This document shows positions 22,575-33,559 of a DNA stretch of 64,000 bases, piece by piece. The stretch lies in NCBI GenBank assembly GCA_032718475.1, contig JAUCBJ010005408.1:27570-91569 (forward strand), read 5' to 3'. The notes under the pieces were generated by a model. That model saw only the letters and a program-made list of their open reading frames with translations, ran no database searches and was not told the origin of the DNA. Made by a program: the position numbers and the translations under genes. The DNA is from Nemertoderma westbladi. Its lineage: Eukaryota > Xenacoelomorpha > Nemertodermatida > Nemertodermatidae. Every line of letters starts with the position of its first letter. The first letter of the stretch is position 1.

Positions 22575-24690
22575 GCTGAATTCAAGTACACCCTATTGAA
22601 AAATCAGGATTTTTCAGCCAAGTTGCGTCAACATCAGTATTCTTGGCTACCATGTGAGATAGAAGCCCTTGCAATCGCAGCTTCCGTACCCCATTTTGTC
22701 CCCTACATAACACAGTCTACCATACCTGCCTGTGTTGTTACAGACAACAAACCCTGTGTTCAAGCCTATAATAAACTCTCGCGCGGTGCCTACTCAATGA
22801 GCCCTCGACCGTTTCTTGCTACACTGAGTCAATACAGCATCACAGTATCGCACATCCAAGGCAAACGTAACATGCCAGCTGACGTCTAGAGCCGACACAC
22901 TCCTACCTGTCGCAACCGATCATGCCAGGTATGTGCATTTGTTGACGAGTTATGTCAGTCACCTCTCATACAGACCCTTCCTATCCCTTCTGACGCAACC
23001 AAACCCCTGTATGCCACCCTCAGTGCGTGGCTTGCCACACAAGCTGAATGTGCCGTGATCCGGCGCACCCGAGCCCATTTACAACAGGGCACACAACCGT
23101 CGAAAAAAGATACCCACTGTCGGGACGTCAAACAATACCTTGGTTGTGCTTCCATTGCCAGTGACGGCCTCCTTGTTGCCCGCCGTCGCATTGCATTATC
23201 TTCCCCATGCGATCTCATCATGGTACCACGTTCCGCCATACACGGATTAGTAACCTCACTCCATTTGGAGCTTCAGCACCCTCCTAAGGCCCAGTTACGT
23301 AAGGTCCTTGACCGTTCCTTCTGGGCCCTAGAACTTGGTGCAGCAGTAACTGCATGTGTCGACGCGTGCCCCCAGTGCGTTTCTCTTAAGACCACACACC
23401 CACATACCATTGCTCAGTCATCAGAGATCCCCCAACCGTCATCGGCATCTACCTTGCTGCTGACGTCCTTGCCCAGCACCATCAACGCGTCCTCTTCATC
23501 CGTGAAACAGTATCTTACTTTTCTGCCACTACTATCATCCCTGATGAGATCCAGTCGACCCTCCATGATGCACTTATCGCGCTCTGCATTGGCCTGGTAC
23601 CCCTGAGCGGCCCAGCTGCTGTGGTTCGCGTTGATCCCACCTCTGGATTTAAGGCACTCTGCAATGATGACATCCTCCTCTCCCACCAAATTCGTCTAGA
23701 AATAGGACGCCCAAAGAACCCACACACAGCGGTCCTCCTCACCCCGCATACACCTACTAATCCTTCCTGGTTCCATCCGCAACTGGCCCAACCCAGTGCT
23801 GGTCACATCGACCTCTATAACCAGTCACCATACCCCATTATGGTCCCACGCCATGCTCACATTGCCCGCGTTACACCTGTTCGTGAACCCTCTGAGTCGG
23901 AGCTCATCACCACTCCTATAACTCCACACCCTGGTTCCTGCTCCATCACCCCTAATCCACCACCCGCTACCTCTGATATTCAACTCGATCCCGACAACAT
24001 ACTTACGCCATCAGAATGAGGACGGTTCTCATCGATAATCGACTGCCATGCAATCGTATTTTCTCATGTATACCCTGGATATAATGGAGCAGCCGGCCCC
24101 TTCGAAGCAACAGTTAATATGGGTCCCACACTACCTCCTCAGCGAAAGAGCCGCGTCCCTCAATATGGATGCAACCGGTTAGTTGAACTCCAAGAGCGGT
24201 TCGTCGAGTTAGAGAGCCTCGGGGTCTTCGCAACCCCTGAATGAGCTGGCACCAATGTGGAATATCTCAGCCCCTCATTCCTCTTTGCCAAACCTAATGG
24301 AGGCACCAAATATGCAAAACCCCAGCCATCCGTACTACCCGATGTTAATTCAACTCTCACTTCCCTCGGTCGATATAAATATCTTATTAAAACTGACTTA
24401 ACATGCGCGTTCTACTGTATCAGATACCTTTACACAAGGACTCATATAAGTTTTGTGGTGTCGTCACCCCCTTCTGTGGTGTCCATGTCTACATGAGGTC
24501 AGCTATGGGCATGCCTTGCTCCGAGACAGCTCTAGAGGAGCTCATGTCACGCGTCCTCAGTGATCTCCTTGTACATGGTGGAGTCACTAAAATCGCCAAC
24601 GATATTTACTGTGGTGGTGATACCCCGGGCGACCTTGCTACTAATTTTGATAATATGTTGACAGCTCTGGAGCGATGTGATCTGCAGCTG
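22575..24690 (+). mobile_element. scrambled LTR-retrotransposon (Gypsy-like) remnant
   Basis: Plus-strand pieces in order: RNase H (22596-22889; SWLPCEIEALAI, VVTDNKP, HIQGKRNMPADV), integrase zinc finger (about 23055-23400, HHCC-type with CVDACPQC), part of an integrase core (about 23450-23700, VRVDPTSGF), then a linker (HIDLYNQSPYPIMVPRHAHI) leading into reverse transcriptase (24120-24690; [31 protein letters not shown]). RT is downstream of integrase, the reverse of the Gypsy order PR-RT-RH-IN. Stops and frameshifts occur throughout. No LTRs were found. Confidence 0.7.
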
Positions 24691-25499
24691 TCGAGTTGGT
24701 GGTACGTAATTAACCAATTAATTCGTTTTTATATTAGTGACATTAATAATGCAGTTTTTAGTGAAACAGCCCGATGTTTTGTTTTGATGTTGTCTGTTAA
24801 AATTGCTCTCTGTAGTTTTACCCACTTGCTCCTTGAGAGTAAATTAACAAATTTCAACGAACAGAGATACTTGTCTATTACGCACGCATACAGCTGCGTG
24901 CTGCGGCCATTTTGGGGGTCATTAATTTATTATTTTGCGTGGCAGTTCGGACGGCAAAGGCAATGCAATGTTAGATAACCTCCTCTAGCAATGCCTTGCT
25001 TTGGCCGCTGTGATGGGCACAGCTGTAATGTTGCTCCGATTAGAACAGTTTGTGCGTATAGCCGTGGTATACAATATACATCCTCATTATTAACTGCCCA
25101 TCTAGTCTGTGGAGAAATCGTAGCTGCATAGATCTTTGGATTATTACTGTACTATCAACTGGGTTTATGTACAGTAGTAGTGTAGTTAATCAATATGTAG
25201 GACCAATAAAGCCTAACCATTAAACAGTAATATAAGATGTACATAATAGCCATTTATTCTAGTTGGTGAAAAAAGTCTGCATTGCAATGCGAGTGGAGGT
25301 TATACTGTAGTTAGTTACATACTGTATAACATAGTTTACTTTATTTAGTAGATATTATACTGTAGTTTTGTTCTGGGGTAAAACGTGTTAAAAAATATAT
25401 ACAAATTATCATAAACAAGGAATGTTTAGGTTGATAACGTAGCTCTCATCAATATGTAATGTTATATAATGTAGAAATATGAAATAATGTATTGTTATA
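24691..25499. other. upstream region of PCSK7, no other gene seen
   Basis: AT-rich sequence. Open frames at 24700-24975 look like chance. No recognisable core promoter. Confidence 0.35.
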
Positions 25500-26662
25500 A
25501 TGTTTTTTTCTTATTTGCTTTTAATGTGTCAACTCACGGCAAGCCAATCCTCTATGGAACACGAATATATTATCCCTGTCACGGAGGTACCTCCAGATGT
25601 AATGGTGTCCGTACCCAGTGGTGTTTCAGAAGAGTTAAACTGGGCAGTTGAAACAAATTATGCTGACGAACTAGCTGTATCTTTTGGACTAATTAATCTC
25701 GGGCAAATTGGTTCATTAAATGGCTTTTATTTAATGTCATCGAAAACTAGTTTGGATAATTATCAAACAGAGGAGGCGTTTCGAATGTTAAAGGCCGATC
25801 ACAGGGTGAAATGGGTTGACCAACAGGTGGCTCAACATAGGAAACAAAGGGTCCTTAATTTTGATTCAATGTTAGACAACACTCTAGACTCTAAGCTGCA
25901 GTTGGAAATGGATAAGTCTTACTATAATGATCCGGAATACCCTAATCAATGGCATCTGGTTAATGAGGGGACACCTTGGGCTGATCTGGACGTGTTGAAT
26001 CTATGGCGAGCGGGCGTCACTGGACGAGGAGTAACGGTGGCAGTTGTGGACGATGGTTTGGAATGGAATAATCCGGAAATTATGGACAACTACAACGGCG
26101 AGGCGAGTTACGATCTTAACGACAACGACGGCGACCCACAGCCGCGGTTGGGAACCGACGGGGATGTTACGGTTAATCCGCACGGGACCCGTTGCGCGGG
26201 GGAGATTGCGGGGGTGGGGGGTAACGGTGTGTGCGGGGTAGGCGTGGCACCCGGGGCCAAGGTGTCGGGGATCCGACTACTAGACGGGAAGATAACAGAC
26301 AGTCTGGAGGCCAAAGCTTTCACCATGAAATATAACTTGAACGATATTTACAGTTGTAGTTGGGGGCCGGAAGATTCTGGTAAGATAGTTGATGGACCGC
26401 GGTTCCTCAGTCAGAAGGCCCTTTACCAGGGGGTCATGTCTGGGAGGAACGGCTACGGCAATATCTACGTAGTGGCCAGCGGGAACGGAGGGAGTAAAGG
26501 GGACAACGCCAACTTCGATGGTTACGCTAATTCCGTGTTTACCGTTACCATAGGAGCCGTGGACGAGATGGGGGAGCGGTCGTGGTACTCCGAGCAGTGC
26601 AGCTGTTTGATTGGAGTTTCGTACAGCAGTGGAGGTGTCGATGCCGAAACACCTCATCATCG
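25500..26662 (+). CDS. PCSK7: proprotein convertase subtilisin/kexin type 7, exon 1
   Basis: Encodes the signal peptide (MFFSYLLLMCQLTASQS), prodomain and most of the subtilisin-like catalytic domain of PC7, a trans-Golgi/endosomal serine protease that cuts precursors after basic motifs. Visible residues: prodomain cleavage motif RKQR (114-117), catalytic Asp184 in VVDDG, His228 in NPHGTRCAGEIA, and oxyanion Asn329 in VASGNGG. SCSWGPEDSGKIVDGP is typical of the family. The exon ends in CATCATCG before GTAAGT; the reading frame would meet a stop (CGG TAA) if not spliced. Compared with human PC7 there are about four extra residues at the exon end (DAETPHHR). The start follows from the signal peptide. 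Confidence 0.95.
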
Positions 26663-28817
26663 GTAAGTTTGTGTCATCAACTTACACCCATCGGTAAGTT
26701 GTTACCAACAGTTACACCCATCGGTTAGTTGTTACCAACAACTTACACCCTTCGGTAAGTTGTTACCAACACTTACACCCATCGGTAAGTTGTTCCAGCA
26801 ACTTACACACATCGGTAAGTTGTTACCAACACTTACACCCATCGGTAAGATGTTACCAACAACTTACACCCATCGGTAAGTTGTTACCAACACTTACACC
26901 CTTCGTTAAGTTGTTCCCAACAACTTAACTTACACCCATCGGTAAGTTGTTACTCAACACTTACACCCTTCGGTAAGTTATTCCCAACAACCTACACCCA
27001 TCGGTAAGTTGTTATCAACAACTTACACCCATCGGTATGTTGTTACCATCAACTTCCTCCCATCGGTAAGTTTGTACCAACAACTTACACCTATCGGTAA
27101 GTTGTTAGCAACAACTTAAACCCATCGGTAAGTAGTTACCAATACTTACACCCATCGCTAAGTTGTTATCAACACTTACACCCATCGGTAAGTTGTTACC
27201 AACACTTACACCCTTCGGTAAGTTGTTACCAACAACCTAAACCCATCGGTAAGTTGTTACCAAAACTTACACCCATCGGTAAGTTGTTATCAACAACTTA
27301 CACACATCGGTAAGTTGTTACCATCAACTTCCTCCCATCGGTAAGTTTGTACCAACAACTTACACCTATCGGTAAGTTGTTACCAACAACTTAAACCCAT
27401 CGGTAAGTTGTTACCAATACAAACACCCATCGGTAAGTTTTTACCAACACTTACACCCATCGGTAAGTTGTTATCAACAACTTACAGCTTACACCCATCG
27501 GTAAGGTGTTACCAACACTTACACCCTTCGGTAAGTTGTTACCAACAACTTACACCCGTCGGTAAGTTGTTACTCAACACAAACACCCTTCGGTAAGTTG
27601 ATCCCAACAACCTACACCTATCGGTAAGTTGTTAACAACAACTTAAACCTATCGCTAAGTTGTTACCAACAACTTACACCCATCGGTAAGTTGTTACTCA
27701 ACACAAACACCATTCGGTAAGTTGTTCCCAACAACTTACACCCGTCGGTAAGTTGTTACCAACAACTTACACCCATCGGTAAGTTGTTACCATCACTTCC
27801 TCCCATCGGTAAGTTTGTACCAACAACTTACACCTATCGGTAAGTTGTTACCAACAACCTAAACCCATCGGTAAGTTGTTACCAACACTTACACCCATCG
27901 GTAAGTTTTTATCAACAACTTAACTTACACCCATCGGTAAGTTGTTACAAACAACTTAACTTACACCCATCGGTAAGTTGTTACCAACACTTACACCCAT
28001 CGGTATGTTGTTACCAACACTTACACCCATCGATAAGTTGTTATCAACAACTTACACCCGTCGGTAAGTTGTTACCAACACTCACACCATTCGTTAAGTT
28101 GTTCCCAACATTTTAACTTACACCCATCGGTAAGTTGTTACCAACACTTACACCCATCGGTAAGTTGTTATCAACAACTTACAGCTTACACCCATCGTAA
28201 GTTGTTACCAACACTTACACCCTTCGGTAAGTTTTTGCCAACAACTTACACCCGTCGGTAAGTTGTTACCAACACTTACACCCATCGGTAAGTTGTTATC
28301 AACAACTTGCAGCTTACACCCATCGTAAGTTGTTACCAACACTTACACCCATCGGTAAGTTGTTATCAACAACTTACAGCTTACACCCATCGTAAGTTGT
28401 TACCAACACTTACACCCTTCGGTAAGTTGTTACCAACAACTTACACCCGTCGGTAAGTTGTTACTCAACACTTACACCCATCGGTAAGTTGTCACCATCA
28501 ACTTCCTCCCATCGGTAAGTTTGTACCAACAACTTATACCTATCGGTAAGTTGTTACCAACAACTTAAACCCATTGGTGAGTAGTAACCAACAGTTACAC
28601 CCATGGGTAAGTTGTTATCAACACTTACACCCATCGGTAAGTTGTTACCATCAACGTCCTGCTTCCTCCCATCGGTAAGTTGTTTCCAACAACTTAACTT
28701 ACCTTAACTTAACTTACCGTTATTAACAGCTTACACCCATCGGTAAGTTGTTACCATCAACTTCCTCCCAAATGTAAAATTTTGTAAAATGATTCGTTCA
28801 ATTTTCTACATTTCTAG
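26663..28817 (+). repeat. PCSK7: PCSK7 intron: tandem array of 5' splice-junction copies
   Basis: The 2155-bp intron is almost entirely a ~29-30-bp tandem repeat, ACCCATCGGTAAGTTGTTACCA plus ACAACTTAC, with roughly 70 copies to about 28780. Each unit repeats the real exon-intron junction (CATCG|GTAAGTT), so most copies hold a consensus-grade donor. Only the last ~40 bases (28780-28817) are unique; they provide the acceptor TTTCTACATTTCTAG|GGC. Confidence 0.95.
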
Positions 28818-29991
28818 GGCTATAACTACAACCGATCTATTTATGGGTGGACTTGGCACCGGCTGCACCAATGACCACTCAGGGACCTCGGCAGCGGCGC
28901 CATTGGCTGCCGGGCTCCTGGCCCTGGTATTGGAGACCCGGCCGTGTATGACCTGGCGGGACGTTCAGTGGCTAATCGCCGCCACGGCCGTCTGTATCCA
29001 CTGTACCGAGTCGTCATGGGCACAGAATGACGTTGGATTACGTCACAGCGATAGTTTCGGTTTCGGTAAACTAGACGGTTGGAGGATGGTGTCAGCTGCC
29101 AGACAGTGGGTAAATGTACCACCAATGACCATGGTTACCACGGAAAAGTTGACAGTTAATTCCGCGATTACACCAGATAGTGTATTAGTGGTTAACACAG
29201 AAATTACTTCAGAAGATGTTCGTAGAGCTCATTTACAAGCAATAGAACATGTTCAGGTTCATGTTAATATTCAACACAAATGTCGGGGGAATGTGGAGGT
29301 TGTATTAACTTGTCCGAGTGGCACCAAGTCGCTGATTGGTCCTTCCCGTCCCAATGACGTCAGCGCCATGGGTCTGCCGGCGTGGACTTTTGATAGTATT
29401 AAGTGTTGGGGTGAATCGGCCACGGGTATTTGGACTCTGACTGTGAACGACACCCTAACTGCCTGTCAGACAGCAGAGAGCGCACAAGGTCTACTGGTGT
29501 CGTGGAAGTTAATTATTTATGGGTCCAACATGGGTAGAGACGAAGTGCTACGAATCCTGGAGATAGGGAGAAATTTATCCGCTGAGGTGGAATTTATGGA
29601 AAAATCTTTACCTAATATAACAGGGGAGCCTTGTCCACTCTCCCCTTTGTTAACCCTTGGTGGAACTCAGGAATCGCTGCTTACGATTCTAATGTTACGT
29701 TTACTAATACTGATCGGCTCTTTTGCTGCTCTGTATGTGTGTTGGGAGGTTTGTGAAACAGCTTTCTGTATGAATCACGATAAGGCAAGAGAAGCCGTAG
29801 CCAGTGCAATACCCGGTACGTTTGTCGAAGATCATGATATCAATGTTACTATTGGAAGCGAAGAAATCAACGGTAATAAAACTTCATTTGAGAAGGTAGT
29901 GTACTGGTTTGTTGACATTAAGGAAATTATTTGGACACGATTTGTAATAAGGGAGTCGAACACTTACGAGAAGTTAGATGGTTCCAGATGA
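28818..29991 (+). CDS. PCSK7: proprotein convertase subtilisin/kexin type 7, exon 2
   Basis: Second coding exon, completing a 778-residue protein (human PC7 is about 785). It supplies the nucleophile Ser412 in HSGTSAAAPLAAG, the P domain (about residues 490-623; RGNVEVVLTCPSGT, WGESATGIWTLTV, WKLIIYGS), then a transmembrane segment (about 675-697) and a cytoplasmic tail of about 80 residues. The membrane anchor plus GLLALVLETRPCMTWRDVQ-like conservation distinguishes PC7 from furin. There is no Cys-rich repeat region, as expected for PC7. The join CG|GGCT restores frame (..HHR-AITTTD), matching the PC7 family around this site. Confidence 0.95.
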
Positions 29992-30530
29992 CACAAATAT
30001 ATTGCAATTAAACTGTTACGCTATTTCATCGTACTCATTCAAACGAATTTCATTCATTCTTTTTATTATTAATACAATAATTCGCTATTAAGAAAGAGAA
30101 GAGGTCTGTGTACGTTTTGCTTTTCATACAGCTTTTAGTACCGGTTCGGGTCATATAGGAATTGTCTATTAGGGAAATTCTGAAGACTTTGAACGGGATT
30201 TGCAACGGCAAGTGTTAATTTGTGTAATTTTAAAATTTTTATAATCTTTTCATACACTGCAGTACTCGCAAACTAAATTTTATCAAGTTTCATAAAACTT
30301 TAATGAGAGATTTTGTTGAAAAGTAGTTCATAAAATTATTTTAACCAGCGTTAACTTTCGATTATGGTTTAAGTTCAATCCACCTGCCTCTGTAACCTGT
30401 TTCTTTACCAACTATAATTTCGATATTTCTCCATTCTCATATCGTTATTAGCCAATTAAGTTGTAGCCATAAGATTGAAGATGCCAAGTTGTGCGCACAA
30501 AAAAATATTCCCCAGAAAGTAGGGTTCCTC
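29992..30530. other. PCSK7 3' flank, no gene seen
   Basis: AT-rich sequence; no clear AATAAA close to the stop. A weak CTGTAACCTG copy of the dispersed repeat lies near 30388. Confidence 0.35.
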
Positions 30531-30535
30531 AGGTA

Positions 30536-30690
30536 GGGGAACTGGACTCAATAAAAATTCATTCCTCTCCAGGGGAAATTGGACGCAAATAACAGCTGAA
30601 TACTCTCAAAAATAAAAGAGGCGGGATATTAATTCGCCAAGATGGGATTTGCGTCCAGTCCCCCTCCCCCCCCCCCCCCCCCCCCCCTCC
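30536..30690 (+). repeat. dispersed repeat with poly-C tract
   Basis: Contains GGGGAACTGGAC at the left, CCTCTCCAGGGGAAATTGGA, CAAATAACAGCTGAATACTC, GGCGGGATATTAATTCGCCA and GTCCAGTCCCC at the right, followed by a ~25-bp C run. The outer GGGGAACTGGAC and GTCCAGTCCCC are inverted repeats. Other copies are at about 32408-32485, 43690-43800, 59340-59548 and 62458-62600, so this is a MITE-like family. Confidence 0.7.
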
Positions 30691-30992
30691 CCCTGTCTCG
30701 GCAAGCCATTGAGTCAACGAAAACTGATATGATAATACAGTATAATAAGCCTTTTCTTTAAAAACAATATTATCATTCGTAAATAGTGTTGAAAATAAAA
30801 ACCTAAAGTAAAATCACAAATCTGAAGTCTGTCGGTCTTTCTGTCAGATTGCCTGTCAAGATTTAAGAAAGAATAAAATCTACTAACATTTTCGCTATAG
30901 AGGTTTAAAGGGTTGGTGATTTCATTTCTGATGTCAGTTTTTACGACTGACCATCTCTAGGCTGTTTGTGTCTGTTTGTCTGTCTGTTAGTC

Positions 30993-31168
30993 CGGCACTT
31001 GAAGGACACCGGCCTTGATGATGGGGTTGAACTAGCAAATGTCATGGGTGATAGGGAGTTGTGGCGGCACAATTTTGTCGACAAGCCGGCACAGCATTCT
31101 TAATATACATGTAATATATATATATATATAATGCAGCTGCAATGCAGCATGCCGATCGTAGTAGTAGG
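30993..31168 (+). mobile_element. 3' tail of a LINE family 1 copy
   Basis: From GGCACTTGAAGGACACCGGCC to GATCGTAGTAGTAGG it matches the last ~170 bp of the full LINE, with an AT microsatellite (about 31105-31130) inserted. Severely 5'-truncated and non-coding. Confidence 0.85.
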
Positions 31169-31169
31169 C

Positions 31170-31553
31170 TATACTCTCTCCACAATCAATATTGTATCCA
31201 ACCGTTCGCCCATCTAATCGATTGCCCATCTAATATCATCATATATTGGTTTCATATTATTCACTCACATCTATAAATACTCCTAAGATATCAGCAACGT
31301 TTAGATCAGTAATGTGCTTGGCTGAATTTCCTTGACTTCTTGAGCCAGTGGGGGCTCATTAGAGTTGGTAATCTCTCTTCTCTGTATTGCTTTATATCGA
31401 AATAACTTGACCATCGTTCCATCGATATTTGAGATGTATACTGTAAGTATCGTGTACTTGTCCCCTTTAGAATCCACATATAAGAATCCGGTCTCTTTCA
31501 CCCATTTCTTATTTATTGCCAACCCTCATCCACTTGAGTTTTTTGAGCTTCAG
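31170..31553. other. no gene seen
   Basis: AT-rich sequence. Overlapping antisense frames at 31301-31586 have no recognisable features. Confidence 0.3.
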
Positions 31554-32233
31554 TTTCAAAATCTTTTGCCGGTGTCTTTTTCATAAAATTACTAAATAAA
31601 TTAGTAATACTATTTATAATAATGCTATATATATATTATAAAAAATGCCCAGACAAAATTATAGTATTTTTCGAGACTTTTAATCAACCTGGTTCCGAAT
31701 CTGTTAATTTTATAATATTTCGTCGGTGTCTTTTAGAGTAATAATATTCTAAAATAATATTAAATTTATTAAAATTAGAACTGCCTAATACTCAATTGTA
31801 GTGAATATCAACTTCTCTTACTCCTATTGCACTGATATTAGTATCATTAGGACCGATATCTCGAGAAGCAATAACTCGACCATTGTTTTGATGGTGTCTA
31901 CCCCCACTAAATCGACCATTGCGGTTTGAATGATACTAATAACAATGCAATAGCAGTACGGTAAGTTGACTTCACTACAATTGATTATATTAGCCAGTTT
32001 GCTAATACAGTATAATATTAATATTATTTAATATTTAATTTATTTAATTACTCTAAAAGACACCGACGAAATATTATAAAATTAACAGATTTAAAATCAG
32101 GTTGATTGAAATTCTCGATAAATGCTATAATTTTGTCTGGGCATTTTTTATAATATATATAACATTATTATAAATAGTATTACTAATTTATTTAGTAATT
32201 TAAAGAAAAAGACACCAGCAAAAGATTTGAAAA
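31554..32233. mobile_element. foldback element, second family
   Basis: Near-perfect palindrome: TTTCAAAATCTTTTGCCGGT at the left is mirrored by GCTGGTGTC/ATTTGAAA-type sequence ending at 32233, and both arms include GCCCAGACAAAATTATA and GAAATATTATAAAATTAACA or their complements. The centre lies near 31895, and the innermost part is less symmetrical. No coding frame. Confidence 0.8.
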
Positions 32234-33424
32234 ATATCAGGGTCGGAACCAGGGTGTTGAAGTATACCAAAAAATGAAATCAGTTAGTTTGGGCATTTTT
32301 ATTTTATAAAACGTTGGTTCAGCCCCACCATGGGGTGTTCTAAAGGTCGACGACTTATATACAGTATAATTCATAGCGAGTTTTGCATAGCAAAAAATTC
32401 AAAAATAATAAAAAAAAAGAACTGGACGCAAAACCCGCCTTGGCGAATTAATATCCCTCCTCAATGCGTCCCCCCCCCCCCCCCCCCCTTCTGATCTACT
32501 GAAGCAACAGCTTATAATATTAGTTAGATACGATTATTATTATACCGTTATGGTTTATGAAACAATACGATAACAACTCAAGTTGCTTTTTGGAGCAAAA
32601 TACATACGATGATACCAAATATTTATTAGTCGTTATTAACAAATCTAAACAAAGCCAATGATATGAATATAGCAAGAAAGCTTCTATAGCACAAAATAAA
32701 AGGTTAATAATTTAGAAAAATCAAACTAAGACATTATAAATAAATAAATAGTTAGTGAAATATAAGCACCATAATACACCGTCTCGTGTAATATAGCTAT
32801 ATTCAGTGGCATGTATTTTTTCGAGAGATTTATGTCTTCAAATCGTTATGAGATTCACCTCCTTCCTCCTTAGTGAGTCAAAATATTTATTTTCGCTTTC
32901 AATTTCTGGCTATAAGACTTAAAAAAGAAAAAAATAAGAAAAATAATCTAATGATATCTATTATGGACGATTTGGATGGAACGTATCACTTTTAATGGAA
33001 CAGTGCCGACAGATAAGCCGCGACACCTTCTAGTGTTAACCTTCAAATTACGGTTGTTATAAAAAATAGGAGGGGTGGGGGGGGGGGGGGGGGGGGCTGA
33101 ATTAAGAAACTATATTACAGGAAACGATGTATGTAAATTGGTCACGACAATAGAGTTCAGATGAAATATTAACGAATTATACCAACATTGTGACCGAGAT
33201 AAAAACAAATATTAATTATATATTACCCATATTAAAATATAATACGATGTTATTCTTAATATATCTGATAGTATTATTAATTTAGAAGATGGCAAATATT
33301 TACAGTTAGTAGGCCTACTAAGTTTTAAAATATAATTGATAATGTCAACATTAAACACGTAATGTTGTGCATCAATTTTGTAGAAAAATAAAACAATATT
33401 GGTGCCCTAATATTTCGCGGCCAG
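32234..33424. other. 3' flank of giant gene; homopolymers and repeat fragments
   Basis: Contains a reversed fragment of the dispersed repeat with its poly-C run (32408-32490) and a poly-G run (33077-33096). No gene seen. The 3' UTR of the giant minus-strand gene should start at 33424. A minus-strand AATAAA lies near 32888, but its use is uncertain. Confidence 0.4.
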
Positions 33425-33559
33425 TTAGTCTCCTAGCATATCGAACATATCATCGGCGTCTAGTAGTTCTATTAGTGTAAAGTAAGAGTAAACGAAGGCG
33501 CGGGTGAACTGTTGCCGCCATTGTAAAGCTCTCATCTCGAAACCAAGGTTGGCCAGCAT
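33425..33559 (-). CDS. giant gene, terminal exon
   Basis: Acceptor TTATTTTCCAG precedes the exon, which is entered in phase 0 and encodes 44 residues: an MLANLGFEMRALQWRQQ start, an aromatic FVYSYFTLIELL core and an acidic DADDMFDMLGD end, then TAA. It has the look of a conserved C-terminal helix pair with an acidic tail. Confidence 0.75.
   Translation of the reverse strand: MLANLGFEMRALQWRQQFTRAFVYSYFTLIELLDADDMFDMLGD

Noticed and set aside
26663-28780. Regularly spaced repeats resembling a CRISPR array
   Set aside because: There are no unique spacers of constant length; the whole ~29-bp unit is repeated, it lies in a eukaryotic intron, and no cas genes are present.
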